Source: Bacteroidales bacterium
Lineage (GTDB): Bacteria; Bacteroidota; Bacteroidia; Bacteroidales; CG2-30-32-10
Length of the DNA stretch: 6,559 nucleotides
Direction of reading: 5' to 3'
Assembly (NCBI GenBank): GCA_035353855.1
Contig: DAOQAK010000085.1
Location: 1-6,559, forward strand
Shown: one piece after another, positions 6,021-6,559 of the stretch
Position numbering within the stretch: the stretch's first letter is position 1
Layout: every line of letters starts with the position of its first letter
Notes under the pieces: model-generated
The model's input: only the letters and a program-made list of their open reading frames with translations
The model's database searches: none
What the model was told of the DNA's origin: nothing
Program-made: the position numbers and the translations under genes

Positions 6021-6559
6021 ATGGCAAAAAAAGAAAACATATTACCATTGGTTTATACCATTAAAGAGCGTTGCAGGATATGCTACACATGCGTGCGAGA
6101 ATGTCCTGCAAAAGCTATTAAAATTGGCGGTGGTCAGGCAGAAGTAATGCCTAATCGCTGTATTGGTTGTGGTAATTGTGTTAAAGTATGTAGTCAGGAT
6201 GCTAAACAATACTTTAGAAGTATTGACAAAGTAATGGATCTAATTCAATCCGATAAAAATGTAATCGCTTGTATTGCGCCTAGCTTTCCAGCTGAATTTA
6301 TGGAATACGAAGATTATAAAACATTAGTCGGAATGATTCGAAACATTGGCTTTTCTAGTGTTCACGAAGTTGCTTTTGGCGCCGATATTGTTGCTTTAAA
6401 ATACAAAAATATTTTAGAAAAAGAAAAATTAAGTAATTATATTTCATCCGATTGCCCTGCAGTTGTAACGTATATAGAGAAATACAGTCCGGATTTAGTA
6501 AAAAACTTAATTCCTATCGTTTCCCCAATGGAAGCAACTGCTAGAGTACTGAAAGAAAT
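6021..6559 (+). CDS. Partial HydS-like (putative sensory, group C) [FeFe]-hydrogenase domain protein, 3' end cut
   Basis: The ATG at 6021 follows the hydA stop by two bases, and 179 codons are readable before the window ends. The N-terminus is a compact two-[4Fe-4S] ferredoxin: C18/C21/C24/C28 (CRICYTCVREC) and C47/C50/C53/C57 (CIGCGNCVKVC). Next come IAPSFPAEF (85-93) and GFSSVHEVAFGAD (110-122), segments I associate with the [Fe-Fe] hydrogenase large-subunit C-terminal family that often carries a PAS domain further on. The L1 motif reads SSDCPA at 142-147: C145 matches the H-cluster ligand (C300 of HydA), but D144 replaces the proton-shuttle cysteine (C299). There is no plant-type [2Fe-2S] or His-Cys3 domain, unlike HydA. 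Known HydS proteins also lack the shuttle cysteine and are thought to sense H2. The L2 and L3 motifs and any sensory output domain lie beyond the window. TTA supplies about 7 of its 10 leucines. The family call is firm; the sensory role is inferred. Confidence 0.85.
   Translation, partial: MAKKENILPLVYTIKERCRICYTCVRECPAKAIKIGGGQAEVMPNRCIGCGNCVKVCSQDAKQYFRSIDKVMDLIQSDKNVIACIAPSFPAEFMEYEDYKTLVGMIRNIGFSSVHEVAFGADIVALKYKNILEKEKLSNYISSDCPAVVTYIEKYSPDLVKNLIPIVSPMEATARVLKE

Overview
The window looks like chromosomal DNA from an anaerobic, H2-metabolising bacterium, most likely of the Bacteroidota. The reasons are its AT-rich sequence, A/T-rich gene leaders that mostly lack a Shine-Dalgarno site, two upstream matches to the Bacteroidota -7 promoter element (TAnnTTTG), and a gene set typical of fermentative members. 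This assignment is an inference from composition and gene content, not a database result. All genes are on the + strand.

Region 1 (1-1819) is regulatory. A complete NarL/FixJ-type response regulator (92-739) is followed by a 153-bp gap and then a 308-residue reading frame (893-1819). This frame joins a NarL-type receiver, paralogous to the first regulator but without its helix-turn-helix, to a second receiver of a different type. The junction is a short Asn-rich linker with an in-frame ATG at 1322, so the frame may be a true fusion, or it may also yield a stand-alone 165-residue receiver. Each of the two regulator genes has TAATTTTG about 20 nt before its start codon.

Region 2 (1850-6018) encodes a trimeric NAD-linked, probably electron-bifurcating [FeFe]-hydrogenase. 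hydC (NuoE-like) overlaps hydB (NuoF-like) by ATGA, and hydA (catalytic subunit) follows after 27 nt. Every H-cluster ligand, accessory-cluster ligand and proton-relay residue checked in HydA is present. Core FMN/NADH and iron-sulfur motifs in HydB and HydC are intact, apart from one missing N-terminal cysteine in HydB.

Region 3 (6021-6559, cut by the window end) begins two bases after hydA. It encodes the N-terminal 179 residues of a second [FeFe]-hydrogenase-like protein of the putative sensory (HydS-like, group C) type. It has a two-cluster ferredoxin module and an altered L1 motif, SSDCPA, in which Asp occupies the usual proton-shuttle cysteine position.

Taken together, the likely logic is that HydABC couples H2 production or uptake to NAD(H) and ferredoxin, while the HydS-like protein and the receivers monitor H2 or redox state and adjust expression. 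No histidine kinase, phosphatase or hydrogenase maturation gene (hydE, hydF, hydG) lies in the window. No tRNA, rRNA, CRISPR array, insertion sequence or convincing intrinsic terminator was seen, and no gene-free stretch exceeds 300 bases.
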